Of a stretch of DNA of 10,046 bases, positions 7,471 through 10,046 are shown piece by piece (the stretch's first letter is position 1; every line of letters starts with the position of its first letter). The stretch covers positions 1 to 10,046 of the forward strand of contig JAOXYC010255231.1 of assembly GCA_028565715.1 (NCBI GenBank), in the 5' to 3' direction. Below the pieces are notes generated by a model, which had not been told where the DNA came from, made no database searches, and saw only the letters and a list, made by a program, of their open reading frames with translations. Position numbers and translations under genes: made by a program. This DNA comes from Phoronis pallida. Lineage: Eukaryota > Phoronida > Phoronidae.

Positions 7471-7519
7471 CAGCCTAACGCGCCAACCGATTCCCGGGAA
7501 CCGATTGCGCCACAGAGAC
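7471..7519 (-). pseudogene. tRNA-Asn remnant, 5' half only
   Basis: It reads on the - strand from GTCTCTGTGGCGCAATCGG. The acceptor 5' strand, D-stem and D-loop are recognisable, but a 14-base insertion repeats the CGATT region in the D-loop (7488-7501 area). The match to tRNA-Asn ends near the anticodon (CAGCC on the + strand); the anticodon loop, T-arm and acceptor 3' strand are absent. It cannot fold as a tRNA. It marks the broken left edge of the array. Confidence 0.8.
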
Positions 7520-7598
7520 AACCGCGAAATAAATCGCGCTCAACCGGCGTGAGACAATATGCATAAGGGAAACATTTTTATCGAAGAACTGACGCATT

Positions 7599-7618
7599 GT
7601 TTGTTTGTTTGTTTGTTT
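7599..7618 (+). repeat. (GTTT)5 microsatellite
   Basis: Five perfect GTTT units. The same place in the neighbouring array unit (near 8604) has a single GTTTTT, so the expansion belongs to this unit only. Confidence 0.85.
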
Positions 7619-7757
7619 TTGGAAATTCTGTTTGAAACGCAGTTTTTTTAATGGGCTAAGTTGGGTTCTGAAAATTACAGCGGCTCCCGGAATAGGACCA
7701 AATTTATAAAAAAAAACATTTTTTGTTCCTTTGATATTCGGCAGTTCATATTTTCAT

Positions 7758-8137
7758 ACCTGTCAACCCTCCCGGTTTTCCCGAGAGTCTCGCGTTTTTT
7801 TATTCAAACTCACGGTCTCCCGGTTTCTCCTTTGATTCTCACGTTTTTTCTTAAAACGGCTCAAAACATAAATATGCGTGCGTATAAATTCAAAAGCCAA
7901 GTCTAAGAATAATGCAAATTGGTTGTCATTTTTTTCAATTTTGGCGTCTAGAATGCACCAAAATGCACCAAATTGTAAACAACAATAAAAAAAATTCTCA
8001 GGGGAGACCCCCAAACCCCCTGCAATAGAACCGCTCCCATACCCTCCCCTCTCTGCTACTTCGACTGGAAATAACCGCTGCGCAGTCATTTTCAGAACAA
8101 TCTCCCGCTTTTTATTCTAAGGGGTTGACAGCTCTGT
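7758..8137. mobile_element. hAT-like non-autonomous element with 8-bp target duplication
   Basis: The left end is ACCTGTCAACCCTCCCGG. The right end, reverse complemented, is ACAGAGCTGTCAACCCCTTA; both carry CTGTCAACCC. CTCCCG blocks recur near each end. The flanks ATTTTCAT (7750-7757) and ATTTTTAT (8138-8145) match at 7 of 8 bases, the target length of hAT elements. Removing it restores the flank of the tRNA unit seen in the next copy (ATTTGGT then CCGGxTTTCAA or similar), which independently supports the borders. No transposase is encoded; frames crossing it are chance. Confidence 0.65.
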
Positions 8138-8192
8138 ATTTTTATGATAATTTGGTGTCTAGAGACCGGGTCTCAACATCAATATGGTATTA

Positions 8193-8356
8193 TAATGATA
8201 AAAACACGATACTTTTAAAACGTATCATCGTAGTTGGGTTTATTCAAACTTGACTAGTTTCGAAGTCTCTAACTTCATTTTCAAAAATGCGCCAAAATTA
8301 TGGTCAACACAAAGCTACGATGATACGTTTTAAAAGTATCGTGTTTTTTATCATTA
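8193..8356. mobile_element. 164-bp element with 41-bp near-identical inverted arms
   Basis: The arm at 8193-8233 (TAATGATA...CATCGTAG) and the arm at 8315-8356 are exact inverse copies except for one extra A/T in an A-run. The arm contains its own near-palindrome GATACTTTTAAAACGTATC. The 81-base middle carries the hammerhead-like hairpin at 8252-8284. Its length accounts for the extra spacing between tRNA units, so it is an insertion into the array. I found no clear target duplication and cannot assign a family. The near-identity of the arms suggests recent insertion or arm correction. Confidence 0.75.
8252..8284 (-). ncRNA. Hammerhead-like hairpin motif inside the inverted-arm element
   Basis: On the - strand it reads TTGAAAA-T-GAAGT, a 5-base loop, ACTTC-GAAA-CTAGTC. 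Stem II has 5 perfect pairs, stem III could be ACT/AGT with no loop, GTC would be the cleavage triplet, and a 4-bp stem I (ATTT/AAGT, one wobble) can form around it. As in the copy at 7235, C3 is T, G8 is A and one T precedes stem II. It is probably a degenerate or inactive relative of the minimal type I hammerheads known from Penelope-like elements. Confidence 0.3.
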
Positions 8357-8413
8357 CAACATGGACATTGCTGAGAACCAGAAAAATAATCATCCAACCA
8401 AAACAACTAAAAG

Positions 8414-8433
8414 CGTCCCTGGGTGGACTCGGA

Positions 8434-8487
<54 letters not shown>

Positions 8488-8493
8488 AGAGAC
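8414..8493 (-). tRNA. tRNA-Asn(GTT), variant with 13-nt T-loop, possibly a pseudogene
   Basis: From GTCTCTG to the anticodon arm this is identical to the intact copy at 8841-8914, including CTGTTAA in the anticodon loop. The T-arm keeps its stem (GGTGG/CCACC), but the loop reads TTCAAGTCCGAGT, 13 bases instead of 7, because a 6-base unit is nearly duplicated (AAGTCC GAGTCC). The total is 80 nt, against 74. The internal B box GGTTCAAGTC still fits the Pol III consensus, and TTTT follows directly after the 3' end (8409-8412), so it could be transcribed. The enlarged T-loop should prevent normal D-loop/T-loop docking, so it is probably not a functional tRNA. Confidence 0.75.
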
Positions 8494-8840
8494 AAACACG
8501 AATAACGTAAAAGAGCAAACTTAATTCACAGAATAAATCGCCGTCAACTGAAATGACACAATATGCACAAGAGAAAAAAACCTTCATCTTAAATCAGACG
8601 CATTGTTTTTGGAAATTCTGTCTGAAACAGTTTTTTTAATCAGTTGGGTTTTAAAAATCACTCAGTGGCCCTCGGAATACGGGACCAAACTTGTAAAATG
8701 TTTTTTGTTTTATACAATTTATATTTTGCACATTTGGTCTTCAGCGGCCGGATTTCAAAATAAATTATCGTATTTTATTGATGTTGATGAATGAGCAATC
8801 ATCGCACCAAAAGAACTAAAATGACACTCTGCCAGAAATC

Positions 8841-8847
8841 CGTCCCT

Positions 8848-8908
<61 letters not shown>

Positions 8909-8914
8909 AGAGAC
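8841..8914 (-). tRNA. tRNA-Asn(GTT)
   Basis: A full 74-nt cloverleaf. Acceptor GTCTCTG pairs with CAGGGAC (one G-T), followed by discriminator G. D-stem is GCGC/GCGC, the anticodon stem is TTCGG/CCGAA with loop CTGTTAA (anticodon GTT at 8878-8880, complement strand), and the T-arm is GGTGG-TTCAAGC-CCACC. It is almost identical to the animal tRNA-Asn I know, apart from A for G in the T-loop (TTCAAGC), which still fits the B box GGTTCRANNC. A TTTT Pol III terminator lies 20 bases downstream at 8818-8821. It decodes AAC and AAU codons. It has no intron and no encoded CCA, as expected for eukaryotes. Confidence 0.92.
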
Positions 8915-9090
8915 AACCACGAAAACTATAAGAGAGCCAACTAAATTCACAAAATAAAACGCTCTCAACTGTGAGACACTATCACAAGAGAAAATCTTTA
9001 TCTAAAATCTGAACATTGTTTGACTGTTTTTTAAAAAAATAAATTTGAAACACTGTTTTGTATCTGGCTTGTAATCGAAACGATCAAATC

Positions 9091-9947
9091 ATTTTAGATC
9101 AAAATATAACGGGCTGATTCAAGTACACATGGACCCCCAAAAACTTCGCCAATTTTCAACCATCAAACAGCTTCAAATCAGTGGACGTTCCGGAAATCCC
9201 GACAAAAAATATTGCTAGATCCGAGATGATAAGAACGTTCTTTTTTGACACTTCGTGTTGTTTTAACTGTACCATTCAAACAGTTTGATTAATTATAATA
9301 TGAATTCGCACAAACACTTTGTCAAATAATTTGTAACCATACTACATGCCAATTCACAAAAAAGAATAGGGCATCTTCAGTTTCACCATGTTTGAATTTA
9401 GCGATGCTTATCAACACGAATTTGTTTTATAAATACAAATTGTGCCACCCGCGCTTTTCAGTGCTGATGATCCCCTCTTTGAAAATGGTGTCTCCAAGTC
9501 AGCAACAACTGATGGCAGCATACTCCGTTACAACTGAGATTAGAAATTTAATTACGTGCATTTTAAATAAAAAGTGTGTGGCGATCGCTGTCTCTGTGTA
9601 TGCATTGTGGAGACTACAACTACCACAATCATGCAAAATAAATTATGAACGGCTTGGAACTTCAGTTATACGTTAAAACACATAGGTCTATGCGCTTTTA
9701 TTCGGAATCCCGACTGACTGTGGAGGTTGATTGTGCAAGTTTGGCCTATTGAACTTTTATGATGTTGGTCAAGATCGAAAATATGGCATAATAAAACTGA
9801 ATAAAATGTAAAAGCTCTAAAGCCTTGTTTAAAGGCGCTTTATAAATACTGAGAAATAAATAAAAATAATAAGACTTTAATTAAAATTCAAGAAGGCGTT
9901 TCGGCAAAAATAAACGAAAACGTCATATTTTCGTCAGCCAACCACCC
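9091..9947. other. No convincing gene; possible small exon and SINE-like tail
   Basis: After the last array unit the sequence is AT-rich and without recognisable proteins. Two open stretches were looked at: 9115-9290 (+, about 57 codons, no upstream ATG) and 9462-9537 (+, after a CTTTTCAG acceptor, 24 codons and a stop). GGCGCTTTATAAATA at 9833 followed by A-rich AATAAATAAAAATAAT resembles a SINE tail, like the one near 1068. None is firm. Confidence 0.4.
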
Positions 9948-10006
9948 ATGGAGATTCAGACATGAAGGGTGTGTTGGGAAACAACTCTAGTATTTACATG
10001 CTCTGA
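9948..10006 (+). promoter_or_regulatory. Two chained upstream ORFs before a possible gene start
   Basis: The ORF at 9948-9965 encodes M-E-I-Q-T and its stop overlaps the start of the next ORF (ATGA at 9962). The second ORF (9962-10006) has 14 codons and a TGA. Two bases later comes the candidate main start at 10009. The three starts are in three different frames. Meaningful only if 10009 is a real start. Confidence 0.2.
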
Positions 10007-10008
10007 CC

Positions 10009-10046
10009 ATGGGCAACTCCTGCACAAGTAGTAATAAACTAACTAA
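10009..10046 (+). CDS. Possible 5' end of a new gene, N-myristoylation-like start (partial)
   Basis: ATG at 10009 sits in GACCATGGG, a strong Kozak context. The 12 visible codons read MGNSCTSSNKLT. Gly2 and Thr6 fit the N-myristoylation pattern M-G-x-x-x-[ST], and Cys5 is placed as in dually acylated proteins. The frame is still open at the window edge. With only 12 codons this may be chance; no family can be named. Confidence 0.22.
   Translation, partial: MGNSCTSSNKLT

Larger units (their letters stand above)
7471..9090 (-). repeat. Tandem array of a ~421-bp unit carrying tRNA-Asn
   Basis: Three units share both the tRNA and its flanks. Right-flank landmarks after each GTCTCTG end are GAGACAA-C-CGAA, then an AATAAA.CGC block, TCAACTG, GAGACAATATGC-like, GACGCATTGTTT and GAAACAGTTTTTTTAAT-like. 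The tRNA 5' ends lie at 7519, 8493 and 8914. The last two are 421 apart. The first two are 974 apart, but removing the hAT-like element with one target copy (388 bp) and the 164-bp inverted-arm element leaves 422. The array is thus a head-to-tail tRNA gene duplication later broken by two insertions. The left limit is the truncated tRNA; the right limit is approximate. Confidence 0.8.

Noticed and set aside
7231-7566. 111-codon + strand open frame
   Set aside because: No recognised domain; it starts in the hammerhead-like motif and its C-terminal part is translated from a tRNA remnant on the other strand.
7763-8089. 108-codon - strand open frame
   Set aside because: It is wholly inside the hAT-like non-autonomous element and has no transposase motif.
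8287-8505. Open frames on both strands over the tRNA-Asn variant
   Set aside because: They are shadows of the tRNA; the sequence is explained by the cloverleaf.
8414-8914. tRNA-derived SINE as explanation for the tRNA copies
   Set aside because: The copies are head-to-tail with homologous flanks on both sides and an intact cloverleaf, and lack a SINE body and tail, so tandem tRNA gene duplication fits better.
9115-9290. Open + strand stretch of about 57 codons
   Set aside because: There is no start codon or good acceptor and no recognisable protein; the length is within chance for a few kb of DNA.
9392-9676. 94-codon + strand open frame
   Set aside because: No recognisable motif or hydropathy pattern, and no supporting promoter or splice context.

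Overview
The window is animal nuclear DNA, AT-rich and intron-bearing. It covers the 3' half of one protein gene on the + strand, a RAB35 small-GTPase orthologue, followed by a repeat-rich region with a small tRNA-Asn(GTT) array on the - strand. The intron-exon structure, the long 3' UTR, several non-autonomous DNA transposons and the divergence from human RAB35 point to an invertebrate. A marine lophotrochozoan or similar is my guess; the species cannot be fixed from this sequence.

RAB35 (1 to about 7085). Three coding exons are visible: 1538-1662, 3052-3176 and 4649-4786 (stop included). They match RAB35 from the residue after T76 (human numbering) to the C-terminal Cys-Cys, with intron phases 2, 1 and 0. 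The P-loop, switch I and the DxxG/Q67 segment lie in exons before base 1. The first intron opens with four 39-bp tandem repeats. Each carries a copy of the end of the missing upstream exon (codons F-R-T-I-T-S-T) joined to a consensus GTAAGT donor, so the window begins with a row of splice donors. Intron 2 holds two MITE-like elements and a cluster of four GATAA sites. Intron 3 holds a ~158-bp tandem repeat of 3 to 4 copies. The ~2.3-kb 3' UTR contains a 343-bp foldback that would make a long RNA hairpin, with a possible early poly(A) signal in its tip, and four Pumilio-type sites. It ends at an AATAAA at 7057.

Right side (7086-10046). A tandem array of a ~421-bp unit carries tRNA-Asn(GTT) genes on the - strand: a truncated remnant (7471-7519), a copy with a 6-nt enlarged T-loop (8414-8493) and a structurally intact gene (8841-8914). 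The wide gap between the first two copies is explained almost exactly by two later insertions, a hAT-like element (7758-8137) and a 164-bp element with 41-bp near-identical inverted arms (8193-8356). Two hairpin motifs resembling decayed hammerhead ribozymes occur on the - strand at 7235-7268 and 8252-8284. The last 900 bases hold no convincing gene. The final 38 bases could open a new + strand coding region: a strong Kozak ATG with an N-myristoylation-like start, preceded by two chained upstream ORFs.
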